Source: Branchiostoma floridae (lineage: Eukaryota; Chordata; Leptocardii; Amphioxiformes; Branchiostomatidae). From it: a stretch of 64,000 bases of DNA. Location of the stretch: NCBI RefSeq assembly GCF_000003815.2, contig NC_049992.1, positions 6,143,918-6,207,917 on the forward strand. The letters run 5' to 3'. Under the pieces are notes generated by a model that was given only the letters and a program-made list of their open reading frames with translations, did no database searches and was not told where the DNA came from. The position numbers were made by a program, and so were the translations under genes. Each line of letters opens with the position of its first letter. Position 1 is the stretch's first letter. Shown here one piece after another: positions 1 to 11,722 of this stretch.

Positions 1-119
1 GGCGATCCTCGCAGTATTAAAGAACATATTTAGTTGTTATACATGTGTGGCGATCATGAGGTTGCGCTCAAATTGTATTCTACTCTGTTTTGTATATATA
101 GCCTGTATTTAATCACGCT

Positions 120-515
120 TCGGTGTAACACACAGGCTATTGTATTTGTACATCTGTATAGCCGTATAACCGCACTTTGGCGTAACACATCAGCTTCTGT
201 ATCTGTATAGCCGGTATAACCGCCCTTTGGCGTAACACATGAGCTTCTGTATCTGTATAGCCGGTATAACCGCCCTTCGGCGTAACACATCAGCTTCTGT
301 ATCTGTATAGCCGGTATAACCGCCCTTCGGCGTAACGCACCAGCTTCTGTATCTGTATAGCCGGTATAACCGCACTTCGGTGTAACACACCAGCTTCTGT
401 ATTTGTATCTGTATAGCCGTATAACCGCACTTCGGCGTAACAGTGACGTAAAGTTTTCTCTATATTTGTATCTGTATACTAGTAGCCGGTATAACCGCAC
501 TTTGGTGTAACATGC
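120..515. repeat. 50-bp minisatellite
   Basis: Tandem array of a 50-bp unit with the core CTGTATAGCCGGTATAACCG followed by a CGGCGTAACACA-type segment. Starts at 191, 241, 291, 341 and 391 give the period directly. Outer copies carry small insertions. The long open frames across it are a by-product of the repeat. Confidence 0.92.
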
Positions 516-970
516 ATGTGTCTCAAGTTCTATAAAGTTCAAATAACTAATTATTTGATTGAGAGAACACCGAACATCGCTAACTATCTCTACCCAAACA
601 CGAAAACGGGGGCTCTGCAAACTTCCGCACGCAATATTTCCTTCCATGACACTCAGCAAAATATGACTCATGAACAAAAGTTAAGATATAAAAAATGAAA
701 TATAAACCTACCTCAAAGCCAAATGCGACTCCTTAAAAGACAAGTAGCGGCGGTCACTTCTGTACTGTTTCTGAAAATCTCAACGTGAGTCAACGTGTAC
801 TTAATTAATATTCCACCCTCGCGACATATGTACCCGCCATCGGAGATCCGTAATTGAAAAGATTCCCCGCAGACAAAGGTTTGAATCCTTTCATTTTGAT
901 CGGTGTTTACTTTCGTGTGGGTTTGCCTTGGCACAGGCTGTGGCGTCCTGGCTTATCGGCTCTTGAGCCA
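516..970. other. Flank without a recognised gene
   Basis: No convincing gene is seen. A 73-codon minus-strand open frame (713-934) has no recognisable domain, although its upstream edge could be part of an exon of an unseen gene. No repeat structure was noticed. Confidence 0.4.
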
Positions 971-979
971 CTCCTTGCA

Positions 980-1265
980 ACAATAGCTGAAACTAACGCA
1001 GTGGAAATGCCGATAATGTCCAAGTTAAATCCTTGCTCCATCTGTCGCGTTAGTGATTGGGGACTTGATAAGCTGATATTCACTGGTCGCGACTGGACTT
1101 ATCCTGTTGATCAGTAGAACTGATATCGACAGCGTTCGTGTGTGCAACAACTTTACTACAATGGCTGAAATCAGAACGTGGTGGAAGTGCTGGTATTGTC
1201 CAAGTTAAATACTTTCTCCAGCTGTTGCGTTATGATATTGGAACTTGATAATCAAAAGGTCGACT
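980..1265. repeat. Diverged tandem duplication, unit about 180 bp
   Basis: GTCCAAGTTAAAT occurs at about 1018 and again at about 1198. Each is preceded by an AATRGCTGAAA-like stretch and followed by a TTGCGTTA-like stretch and ACTTGATAA, so two diverged copies lie head to tail. Confidence 0.65.
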
Positions 1266-1354
1266 CGACCTATTTTCTTATCAGTCCTAAGATATGAATG
1301 GCATCCGCCCGTGTACCAATTTTCGAGCGCTTCCTCCAAAGAAATTTGCGGCGT

Positions 1355-1530
1355 CGTGTGTGACCTAAGTGTTAGAGCGTGCGGCTCGGAATCCAAAGGT
1401 CCCGAGTTCGATACCTGCCGTGCCCCGACGTTGTGCCCTTGGGAAAGGCACTTTGTACGACTTTCCTCACTTCACCCAGGTGTGAAAATGGGTGCCTGAC
1501 TTCGGCCGGGGAGATAAAAAAAAAGAAAAC
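1355..1530 (+). mobile_element. tRNA-derived SINE
   Basis: A tRNA-like head contains GTTAGAGCGTGCGGCTCGG and a pol III B-box-like GAGTTCGATACC. A shared body follows, TTGTGCCCTTGGGAAAGGCA. The same body recurs at about 10060-10200 (+), in degenerate form at 7000-7150 (-) and at 37905-38050 (-). That recurrence supports a dispersed SINE family rather than a tRNA gene. Confidence 0.75.
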
Positions 1531-1976
1531 ACTACATCCACCTTCTGTCTGTACTGTGCATGTGGCACTGTTGATATAAGTTACTAACTTGAGTGCAGTG
1601 CCACATTGTCTTTGTCTGTCCAAAGGCAAACAAAAAAACAAGGATATATGGCACAACTGTTTTTCATTCGCTATACTTTAGTGCTCCCATCCTCTTAAAT
1701 TCTGATAGCACCCAATTATGCCTTTTCAGACTCTTGGGTGAAAAAATAGCATCAATGTTAGCCTAGAAATTAAGCAGGCGTTGAAGAATTGAACACAGTT
1801 AAGGATAGTAACATGTCTAAATACGACATGTCCTTAAGCGAGTATTTTAATTATAATAATAGACCGCGGCTGTTTGCGCCAAACAGACCAATCGTTACCA
1901 ATCTTTTTGAAATGCAGAAAATTATCATTTTATTACTGTCTTCCCCTGCAAACTCCCTTTCATACCATAGATTAAT

Positions 1977-2355
1977 GCCTCGCCAACTGGCATGTTTGCT
2001 AACATGGGAATGAAGGGCCTCTTAGTAAGAAGAAGCTCAGCATCCTACAAGTACAACACACCCGTGTGCAGAAGAGAAATCAGGCCAATGTAGCAGTCTT
2101 GGTGCAATTATTTCACTATCCGCCAGGTGTCCCCACTAGACTGTCATTGCTGAATTTGCCCTAGATTCACGCCTCGCCAAGTTGCATGCTTTCCGCACAT
2201 AGATTTGTAGGCCTCTTCGTAAGAGGAAGCTCAACATCCTACAAGTACAACACCCTTGTGCAGTGGAGATATCAGGCCAATATCGCAGTCTTAGTGCAAT
2301 TATTTCACTGCCCGCCAGGTGTCCCCACTAGACTGTCATTGCTGAATTTAACCTT
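1977..2355. repeat. Tandem duplication, unit about 194 bp
   Basis: Two head-to-tail copies each contain GCCTCGCCAA, GCATCCTACAAGTACAACAC or a close variant, and GGTGTCCCCACTAGACTGTC. The copies start at about 1977 and 2171. No coding function is seen. Confidence 0.8.
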
Positions 2356-2457
2356 TCGTGGTGTCAACTAAAGTTATGTGGCTCTCTGTTAATAACCATT
2401 ATAGCTGGTGTGGTTCTGAGTCTCTGTTCAAATGGAGTGCACAGCACACAACCTTTA

Positions 2458-2530
2458 AGCATGCACACACACAGACACGCACACACTCTCTCTGACTCTC
2501 TCACACACACACACACACATTCGCACACAC
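2458..2530. repeat. (CA)n-rich microsatellite
   Basis: An interrupted CA/CT dinucleotide run in the region downstream of the DDOST stop. A TTTATT at about 2583 (AATAAA on the minus strand) could be the DDOST poly(A) signal, which is an inference from position. The rest of 2530-3206 shows nothing else recognisable. Confidence 0.8.
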
Positions 2531-3206
2531 ATTTTCACATAAAAATGGATTAAAAACAGAGACATATGCGTGTGTTTTGTTATTTTATTGCAGCATTCTC
2601 CAAGGGAACAGCTTTTCTTAGCTTTATGGTCATCCTCATGTAGACTGCAGTTGTTGTTACATGTTTCAAGCAATTCCATAGGGCAACAGATGGGGAACAG
2701 TTTCACATTGTTGTACTTATCACAAAGACACTACACAGAAATCTGTACTCTCTGCATGCTATTTTGTAGGTACATGTTTATGTGTGTTCGTGTATAAAAT
2801 GTTGTCTTCAGTTCTTGCATCTTTAGCTCTGACTTCTTTCTTATTCAAGCTCATTCATGGGTCAAAGTTGAACGCTTGTTCATAAGTACAACAAAGTTTG
2901 CAAGTACTCTTTGCTCACAATAACATGTGCAATGTATTGTATTGTGTGCAATATGTCAATGTTAGGGGCCCTGTCTGGACAGGCATTGAGCATAGTCAAA
3001 ACATAAACCGTTTACAGCTTAGGGGCCTCCACCTTTCACATATTACCCAACAATGCATCCCATTGAGCATGAGCAGTTAAAATCATGACCTGCTTATCAT
3101 GAAGATAAAAAAAAAACAATCTACAAATGAAGATGATCAGAAGCTAGAACAATACAAAAAGGGTGCTTTGTAAACAGAAACAAATAGACGAGGACCCCGT
3201 TTAGTG

Positions 3207-6200
3207 TTATTCTGCCTTTTCCTTGGTGTCTTCGCGGTGGTGTAAAAACACCAGGCTGAAGACGAAGAGTCCGAACATCATGGAGAAGGCACTGGCGTAG
3301 TACGGGTAGGCCGCCGCGATGAACCGCTCGTACTGGGTGTGGGTGAACGGGCGCACAGACACCTGAGGGAACAACAAAAATTCGGGAATGAGTAAAAATG
3401 GAATCAAGGGTCTTGAACTTTTTTCCAAACCAGTCGAACAAGAAAAAAAGGTTTTGTACCAAGCCCTAGTTTTGACCAATACATCTCAGCGTACCTGAGT
3501 AGTAGAGAAGAGGTGAGTGTAGCCTAGCCTGTTGTAGTCCACACGGTACTGGAACACTCCGTACACGTCGGGTAACTTGAACTCAGCCACAAACTTCCCT
3601 CCTGAAACACACAGGGAATAGACAGGTAAGGATACAAAAATGGTTGTGACAGAGAAGATAGATGCTATGTACAGTGTTTACAGGTTTGTTGTACCAGGAA
3701 AGTTCCCGTCTCTTTTCGACAGGCACTATGAACAGTGGCTTAACGTACCGTCTTAAGGATTGCAACCCTTTCCGGTAGTGTGTGTGTCGGGTGAGCAACA
3801 CAGCCGGGATCAAACTCACGGCTTCTAGTTCCAGAGACAGGGCCGCTAACCACTGGACTAAGCACACTACAGGTATTCATTATTGTTTACCCATGGCTCT
3901 TTAATTCATTCAAAAGTTTGTGAAACTTTTAAGTGTCAAGTTTCTACACTTAAAAATTTCACTGGTATTTCACTGGCCATTTTAGTTTAGTGAAGGAGTA
4001 GTTGGGTGCTGGATGGTTATTAAAACAGAAGTTTCCTAATAATAGAATATTCCTCAATCAGTCACTCTATGAAAGGCATAAATAAGTACCTTCCATTTTT
4101 TGATGGAAGAATATTCTATTATCTCCATTCATACATGACCAATAAACATCTTGAACAAAATGTGAAGAGTTGCAGAAGAGAGGTCACTGTAAAATATAGG
4201 GGAGTGCCACTCCGAATATATCGCCATGTACAATAAGCGACGAACCCCGACCTTTGCGTTGCATGGTGGTGCGCACGAACGGGTCGATCCGCACAAACTC
4301 CAGCTGGACATCGGTGGCATCAAACGGGACCCACTTCCCGTTCACCAGCTGCTCAATCACAATACTGTACACCTGTGGGTGGAGATGGGACAATCATTAT
4401 TAACAATCATCATAAACAATTATCAGAAACTAAAACCATCAACAATCATCATAAACAATCATCATAAACTAAAACCATCAACAATCATCATAAACAATCA
4501 TCATAAACTAAAACCATCAACAATCATCATAAACAATCATCATAAACTAAAACCATCAACAATCATCATAAACAATCATCATAAACTAAAACAATCAACA
4601 ATCATCATAAACAATCATCATAAACTAAGACCATCATCATCATAAACAATTATCATAAACGAAAACCATCAACAATCATCATAAACAATCATCATAAATT
4701 AAAACCATCAACAATCATCATAAACTAAAACCATCAACAATCATCATAAACAATTATCATAAACTTGTTTGGTTTATATAAAATCACAGAACCCACTAAT
4801 CATTAAAAATGTGGGACTTTTCATCAGCCACTGCCTCCAAAGAAGAAGTCAAACCTCGCAGTCAAGTATGTAGAATCATAAGACAGCTGTATAGAATAGA
4901 TACCTGTTACTTTGTTACTATCTGTACCCTTGCAATTAGCCTACGGGTATGAATTTGCAAATAAACAAATACAAATATACAGCTGTTCCTTTCTAGCCTG
5001 GTATCCAGCCGTACTATAGCAGTCTCTTCTGTGTAATCATGGGGAGGACAGAAAAGACTCAGGAGCTATAATATGGCTAACCTGACCTGAATTCGCAGCC
5101 CTAAATTTGCCATAAAAAGTTTCAACTGTGCCTTTGTCATATAGAATTCTGATCAAAGATTTTCAAGAGACTATGTACATGTACAAAATGTACTTAGCTT
5201 ACCGGTATCTTGACCTCAGGATATTATGTGTCTTTGTCACATGAAATTTTGATCCATGATCTCAAGAAACTACATGTATGATTAAGACATACATGTATAT
5301 AGACATCAGGATATATACGTTGTGGTGCCTTCCTTTTAACAGCTCTCATAGTTTATAATAGTATATAACAGAGAAAAAAACATGTATGGACCGTACCACT
5401 TCCTCCATGACGGTGTAAGCTGTGGGGGGTTCTTGTTCCCCCTTGCGGTGATGGCTGACCACCCCCCCACGCAGCACACCCTCCTCCTTAAACACCCAGC
5501 GAGACAGCGCCAGGGCGAATGCCTCGTTACCGGACTTGTCGTGCCTGAGGAAAGAACAACAAACCGTTCAATTTATTCATCAACTTCACAAGGAGGTGCA
5601 TATCGTTACCCGGCTTGCAGGGCTCTAGTCAGCTCGACATTTTTTTTGTCAGCCAATTCCCATTGTCGCGAAAACACTTTTCCAGAAGTTAGCGAGACTG
5701 AACTGAGACCTTGAAAAACGGGTTTTAATGAGATTATCGTATGCGAAAGGGCACCAACACACATTGTCAACAATCATAACAATAGCAAAACAAACAGTGT
5801 GTGGCTTTTACAGCCGTGGACGACGCCCCCAAGCAGCCTGTAGCTTCCACCAAGGAGCTTTTATCAGATTTTTGTCCGTCAAAGTTGACGGATTGGTTTT
5901 AAAATTTTTCCGTCACACGCAGCAAATTTCCGTCAATTGACGGAAAAACAGACGCTGGCTAGAGCCCTGCCGGCTTGTCATGCCTGAGAAAATAACAACA
6001 AACAATTCATTTCATCTATCAGTGTAACGAGATGCATTTCACCTGTTGGTGTTTTAAAAAGATTTTTGGGAGCCGAACCTTGGCATCATCTGGGTTGTAG
6101 TTTACTCCAAAGTAGGCAGAGGGTGTTTCGGGTGTTAGAATGCCTATTTGAATGATTGTTTGAACCAATTCCTTAATTTGCTCATGTGTAGGGACTACTA

Positions 6201-9200
6201 GTAATCAGTGCCCTCGTCAAAAATTTGGATGATTCCAGGCGTTAGAGATGTCAAGGTTCCCAGACAGAATAGCACAGATGCGACTGTATATATGTATATT
6301 AAAAGTCGGAGAGATCTACTATCCGGATGATAGCTAGGCTAGGGCAAACCCCAACATAAAACAACATTATGATAAGTCTGCAATACAAACTTTACAGAGC
6401 ACATGAGATGAGATTGCAAAGAGGTCAAGACAAAAGTAGGGAATATAAAATGATGCCGAATGTTTCACTACTATGATATCAAATGTTTGAAAAAAGATCC
6501 TTACTTCTGTGCCCCGGCCAGTGCCTTCTGTACAGAGGCAGTAAAGAACTCATCACTGAAGAGCTCCAGAGAACCAGTGAACACCACACGGGCGTTGTTC
6601 CTAGCCTGGAGTGCAGCCACCAGAAGGGTGTTCTTCCCTACAGCATGTGGGTACTGGAAGGTTGGAAACAAACACTGTTAACTAGAGCTCCAGAGACCCA
6701 GTGAACACCGCTCGGGCGTTGTTCCTAGCCTGGAGCGCAGCCACCAGAAGGGTGTTCTTCCCTACAGCATGTGGGTACTGGAAGGTTGGAAACAAACACT
6801 GTTAACTAGAGCTCCAGAGACCCAGTGAACACGACACGGGCGTTCTTCCCTACAGCATGTGGGTACTGAAAAAAAAATTATGGTTTTTAGTGGCAAATGT
6901 TGCCACATGCGCGTACATGTGGACATTGGCTCACCAAATACGTGTGTTTTGGGTACACTTTTGACAGATTAGCCATGAGAGTCTCAGTGGGCGTCACTCT
7001 ACCGTCAGGGACAGTGATGTGAGGTGCCTTTCCCAAGGGCACAATCCTGGGGGCAGGGCAAGTATCAAACCTGAGGCATGTAGATGATTCTAAGCCCAAC
7101 ACCCTTGGGAAAGGCACATCACACCTATTTCCTCACTTGACGCAGGTAAAAATGAGTACATAGCTTCAGCTAATTTTGACTTTAGGGACAGCACTTTAAT
7201 GCGATTGAAAGCAAGAGGCCTTATTACTACATTAGATTAGTCTTCTTTTCAGAAACCTTTTATCATGTACTGATGAAGATGACAGACAAGTTGTTGTAAT
7301 GTCTGCAGTAGAATAAAAGAGGGTTGTGTACCGAAGAAGACTATGGTCAACTGATTTACCTTCCTGATGAAACTATACAAACGTATATTGCTGAAGGTCC
7401 TGTTTTTGAGGAGAGAAACGTCTCTTGCACATTTAAGAACCCACCGCATTTATTGAAAAGGGTAGGGGTCCTTTCTGGTGTGAGTGGATCAAACCTTACA
7501 TTTGGACTTACACAGCTTTTACACAGTACATACAAAACTGGTGTGTTATGACTTGAGGCTGTTTACCAGGTATACAAAACAAACAAACAGAAAGAAAACA
7601 TACCTCAGACACTTTCTCATCAGGGTAGAAGGAGTAGGAAGTGGAGGATCCAGTCAGGACATCCAGCACAAGAGGGTTGTCTGTGTCTGCTACCATGCTG
7701 GAATATACAAGAAGCCACATGGGTATACTCAAGGCTGTTTGTCAATGCTGTAGACCGTACTAACGTATTTTATGGAGACAGAGGTTTTAACTCCAAACAC
7801 TCAAGAGTTACTGGTACAAAAGCATTTACTGATAAACATAGATTTAATTATGTTCCCGTGACAACCTACCCCTTACACTGGATTTCTGGGAAGACTTTCT
7901 CTAGCAATGAAATGGACATCACAAAAATTACAGCATATTGGGTAGATTAATTCAATAAAGCTCAAGCCAACACTTTCTACCATTTTGTGCCTTTACTAAA
8001 ACTGGACAGCACTGGGGACCTTTGGTTTGACATCTTATTGTTACATGAATTCTAAGAACTGGAGGGTCTAGGAACAGTTATGTTATACTTGGTAACAGAA
8101 AGATATCACTTACCCGACCCCCCTGAAGAGAATGGGTGTGTCCCGTTTGGTTCCCACGATGTTCTTAACGTCAATCAGGTTTTCTGGGTCGGCAACAATC
8201 AGGGTGTGCTGGCAACAACAAGTAACATAAGAACATGATGCACATGTACTACTGAACAGCCTAGTGGTGCATAAAAGAAAATGAATAGACAGTTGCAAGT
8301 TGAACATCAGTTTCAATATCAACGTAAATTCACAAATTTTTGCGGAGACTTAATTTTGAAATTAAGATGGATTGTACATGTTTGTTTTGGCAAGTGGGTG
8401 AAGTCAATGCACTTCATTTTGCCCTTTTGGGATGGAAGATGTAATACAGATCATTGCCATTATCTATAGTATAAAAAGGAGGGCCTATATACTCATTTCT
8501 GTAAGGCAAAGGCTGCCTGATTTTGTTTAAATAATTTGTAGGGGAATCTGTCTTATTCACATTCTACGGTGCGGTCAAATTTCTTGGTATTGCTTTCCTT
8601 GATTTTGACGTAATACACGGGGATCATCTAGAATCAGCTTTAACTGTTGTGCAGTCCCTCAACAAGTGACCACTGCATGTCTGCAACACTTGTTTGTTAC
8701 ACTAGGAGGCAATACAAAAACACAGACAGATGTTAAGGTACATGTAGTACAGGTGTGTGTCTATGTTTACCTGTCCCTCGTCAGCCAGGTCATAGTTCAG
8801 GTGATCGATCACTGCCGTCTTCTCCTCATCAAACTCCACGCCACACTCACTGGCCAGCTCACGGATTGGCTCACCTGAAATACATGAGCAAATATATATC
8901 TCACATATCTTTTTCTGTGTTAGCCATTACCTTAGTATGGTTTGCGTGCATCTTCAGTGACGCTAAAGAATAGTGATGGATGTCACTGGAAGCGTCCGGA
9001 AGAAATCTTTGTCTTATATGTTGTAGACATTAAATCGTCTTTAATTAAGCCTAAATTTACCTGACGAAATAGTTTGTACAATTTAAAGCCAACAATCAAA
9101 TGAGAAAAGAAATATCCAAACATGTATATCCTTTTACTCATGTACATTTGAAAATCTTTAGAAGAGCAGATACAGGGTTGATAGTCCACTACTTAAGGTT

Positions 9201-11146
9201 ATGCGAGTAATTTCCTCTTGGTGCAAGTAACTTTTGGCTTAACTTGCACCAGTGCATGTCTACCCATAATTGTATTTGAAGCCCTGGACTTCCTCTCAGA
9301 CTTTGTTTCCATGTTAATATTCCAATCTACTAGCATTACTTTTTTTAGGTCCAAGAAATCAAATTGATGCGGTCTTACATGTATCTATTTTTCAGGTAAG
9401 TAAACGGCTTGAGTAAGGACGTGCAAATCCCTCCTTCACCTTAAAAAGTCAGGTACAGGCTAGGCAGATGGCGAGTAATAACTGTCTGCCTACCATTGTC
9501 TTCCGAGACAGACGGATGCCAACAACAACAAAAACTGCTTGAGATAAGAAGAAATACTTACCAATCTCAGAGCTTGCGGCTACCAGGATGTTTCCACCTC
9601 CATCGATGAACTCTGTCAGAGCACTGGTGTCCAAGTTACCTCCAAATTCTGGGGAAAAAAACACATACACACATGTTGACTGTGATAAAGACATTTGCAA
9701 ACTAGAAATCTTGAAATGTTTATTTTCGCAGTTCTTGGAATGACCTCCCTGAGTCCCAGTCATGAATATGCATTTCCTGTACTACACGTACTGTACAGTA
9801 CGATGCACCGTAAATTAAAGTTAAACACCACAGAAAACCTCAGTGATATGTAAGCATTTAAGGAACATGAAAAAAATCGAACCTTCCACTGATGGAGCGA
9901 AGATGATGAGGTGTTCGAAGAGGAACTCTCCGTACTTGATGAGAGCAAGGCTTGAGTCGTCAGCAGTCTTGAAGGTCAGGTCGAAGCCTCGGTCTGAAAC
10001 AATGAGGAATTTCAAAAATTATACAGCCACGAGTGTGAACCTCCCTGCAATATAATATTTGGCAGTACGTTTGACTCAGGCCCAGAAGGTCCGGAGTTCA
10101 AACCCCGCCATGTCACCGATCTTGTGCCCTTGGGAAAGGCACTTTACACAACTTTTCTCACTTCACTCAAGTTAAAAATGAGTATATAGGCTACAAAAGT
10201 CTGCAGCAAGTTGAAGTTGGTAGCCTCAAAACAAAAGAAAGATCATGCTGGCAACCTTGGTTGTGCAAAAATTGTAAAATCTGCATTGTCTATAATAATA
10301 TATCTTTAACCTGGAAGCCTTAGGCTTAGGTCTCAGTTGCCAACCTGGGGCCCGGCCACGTACATGTAGCTTTCAGAAACGAAAAATATGATATAACAAG
10401 GCAACTAAACATACAGAACATAAGCAAAATTAGTCATTAGCATAATTTGTGCATTTATAATACTGTAAATGCAGAAATGTTCGCGGTGGATTAATGTTCG
10501 CGGTTTTTGCGGGGGTCGCTTAACCGTGAATTTAAAACCACTGCGAACATTTTTCCATAACAGTTTAGAGACTGCAGTGCATGGTGCTACCGCGAAATTA
10601 AAACCACCGCGAAAAGTCCATTTTCCCGCTACAGCGAAATTAAATCCCCGCGAACTTGAATTCATTTACAGTATTTTCTTCGTTTCCGCAAACATCCCGG
10701 CCGGGCCCCGGTTCTGAAAAATTTTGGATGGGACCGAAGTCTTACACTTACAGCGACTACTGACAAGCTCCTCGGCTCTAGTGCAAGGCCAAAATGCTTC
10801 CAAGGGAAAAAGACCCAGAAAATTGTTTGGGGCATGTTGGTCCTGGAGCCAAGGAGCATGCAGGTTTGAAACGAACCTGGACAAAGTCCTACTTCAGGCT
10901 ACACCAAAATTTGTGCATACTACTATTACTAGTACGTGGTGCCCCTCCCCACACGAGGAGCACCAGAATGTACACGCCTCCTGGGAACAAGTCACACCAT
11001 CTTCAAGACTTCTTACCTGCCAGAGACTTAAAGAAAACGGAGTGGGACTCCTTGATGGCCAGGTTGTCCAGCAGAACGAGTGTCCGCCCGCCTGCATGGA
11101 CGCCGACAAGAGCCGCCAACAGAACAATCAGCACACGGGAAGCCAT
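3207..11146 (-). CDS. DDOST: Oligosaccharyltransferase 48-kDa subunit (OST48)
   Basis: Non-catalytic subunit of the ER oligosaccharyltransferase that N-glycosylates nascent proteins. Eleven exons, in order: 11017-11146, 9883-9993, 9562-9648, 8771-8874, 8114-8208, 7604-7697, 6505-6653, 5397-5544, 4252-4372, 3495-3601 and 3207-3362. All have GT-AG borders and phases that join without a break, giving 433 aa, a normal family length. The start [10 protein letters not shown] begins an evident signal peptide. Family hallmarks seen: [17 protein letters not shown]-like [78 protein letters not shown] and [15 protein letters not shown] single TM helix near the C-terminus ([20 protein letters not shown]) precedes a short charged tail. 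Exons 7 and 8 have duplicated 5' edges in the introns upstream of them. The gene stands head-to-head with the TTC17-like gene. Confidence 0.96.
3740..3870 (-). mobile_element. tRNA-derived SINE head in DDOST intron
   Basis: On the minus strand an A-box-like TTAGTCCAGTGGTTAGCGG is followed by a B-box-like GTGAGTTTGATCCCGGC. The spacing is tRNA-like but no cloverleaf with a paired acceptor stem is evident, so this is read as a SINE head. It lies in the intron between exons 10 and 9. Confidence 0.65.
4395..4770. repeat. AT-rich minisatellite in DDOST intron
   Basis: About ten copies of a roughly 39-bp unit built from ACCATCAACAATCATCATAA and ACAATCATCATAAACTAAA. It lies immediately upstream (in transcript sense) of exon 9 in the intron between exons 8 and 9. 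The plus-strand open frame through it ([15 protein letters not shown]) is an artefact. Confidence 0.9.
5527..6050 (-). repeat. Duplicated 5' edge of DDOST exon 8
   Basis: The exon 8 edge with its acceptor (plus strand GTTACCGGACTTGTCGTGCC, then CTGAGGAAAGAACAACAAAC) is followed by a second copy. That copy is split by a hAT-type insertion into GTTACCCGGCTTG (5605-5617) and CCGGCTTGTCATGCCTGAGA onward from 5970. Only the copy ending at 5544 belongs to a complete exon. Confidence 0.75.
5618..5969. mobile_element. hAT-type MITE with 8-bp TSD
   Basis: The ends CAGGGCTCTAGTCAGC and GCTGGCTAGAGCCCTG are inverted repeats. The flanks are a perfect 8-bp direct repeat CCGGCTTG at 5610-5617 and 5970-5977. 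The element is 352 bp with no coding capacity. Terminal CAGGG and an 8-bp duplication are hAT-superfamily traits (established knowledge). Confidence 0.88.
6075..6340. repeat. Dispersed repeat in DDOST intron
   Basis: Shares ordered blocks with 44755-45135: TGAACCAATTCCTTAATT-like, GCCCTCGTCAAAAATTTGGA-like, and a block reading AGCACAGATGCGACTGTATA or a close variant. Probably a non-autonomous element. The exact ends were not determined. Confidence 0.6.
6654..6868 (-). repeat. Two extra partial copies of DDOST exon 7
   Basis: A 124-bp unit carries the 5' part of exon 7, its acceptor and adjoining intron. GAGCTCCAGAG starts at 6561, 6685 and 6809. The third copy lacks about 40 bp internally. 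Both extra copies keep the acceptor-side sequence (plus strand CAGCATGTGGGTACTG) but lack the exon's donor. Confidence 0.88.
7000..7150 (-). mobile_element. Degenerate SINE copy
   Basis: Plus-strand GGTGCCTTTCCCAAGGGCAC is the complement of the body of the SINE at 1355-1530. The head is strongly diverged. It lies in the DDOST intron between exons 7 and 6. Confidence 0.6.
7320..7570. repeat. Dispersed repeat (TTTAAGAACCCACC family)
   Basis: Shares the order GAGGAGAG, TAAAGAACCCACC (or variant), GGGGTCCTTTCTGGTGTGAG, GTGGATCAAA and ACTGGTGTG with 17640-17900. Shorter pieces of the same family (TTCTTTAACGTG...CTCTCC) occur near 30055-30120 and 41818-41880. Confidence 0.6.
10060..10200 (+). mobile_element. 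tRNA-derived SINE
   Basis: B-box-like GAGTTCAAACCCC is followed by CTTGTGCCCTTGGGAAAGGC and TTTCTCACTTCACTC, the same body as at 1355-1530. It lies in DDOST intron 1. Confidence 0.75.
10315..10745. mobile_element. Composite MITE in DDOST intron 1
   Basis: The outer arms carry AGGCTTAGGTCTCAG with a GGCCCGGCC block and, inverted, CCCGGCCGGGCC followed by GGACCGAAGTCT. They match the arms of the element at 38230-38880. Nested inside (about 10443-10680) is a second element bounded by ATACTGTAAATGCAG and TTCATTTACAGTATT, with GTTCGCGG / CCGCGAAC inner repeats. Confidence 0.7.
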
Positions 11147-11722
11147 GTTGGAGAGAGAAGAACGAGACTGTTCACAGCGGAATGATACAGCAAGTATTAT
11201 TCCTTTTTGATGCAAAATACATTAATAGAAATATCTTATAAAGTTTTAAAAAATATTTCAAATCTCGTAAAATTGTATATTTTACTGTATATTGTCATTA
11301 AATGTGTTTGAAAATGGACAACATGTTTGGACTACTTTTTCAAAGCGTCGATATACAACCAGCTGGAGCCGCATCACAGCGTGCAACGTGGCTAAGGTTC
11401 AAAGGTTATCATTAATAAGTTGATAAGTTACCAAGAAAAACAGTCATTATTTTCAATAACTTCATCAATACCTTTATTTAAATTTCATCTACTTCCATTA
11501 ATTTAATTTCGCACACGTTATATAATTTGTAAAGTTAGTGACATCGATTTTAAAGTAAAAAGGTTCAAAGTTGAAAGTTGAAGCCTAACCATGATGTCAT
11601 GACCATCATACCTTGCGGTGGTCGGAGGAGGTCGTCCTTTGACATTTGTGGGGGCAAATATTTAGTATTCGGAAGATTTCCCGGGATTTTCGTTGTTTAT
11701 TCGATGGTTTAAGGAAGTGACC
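11147..11722. promoter_or_regulatory. Divergent DDOST / TTC17-like promoter region
   Basis: 576 bp separate the two start codons in head-to-head orientation, so the promoters of both genes must lie in or overlap this interval. No TATA box was assigned. A bidirectional promoter is inferred from geometry only. Confidence 0.6.

Noticed and set aside
54-677. 207-codon minus-strand open frame with YRLYRYRS-type repeats
   Set aside because: Entirely produced by the 50-bp minisatellite, with no domain and no splice context.
713-934. Possible exon with CGESFQLRISDGGYICREGG
   Set aside because: A mild immunoglobulin-like look, but no conserved pattern, partner exon or domain to support it.
1789-2013. 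74-codon plus-strand frame
   Set aside because: Runs into the 194-bp tandem duplication and has no recognisable features.
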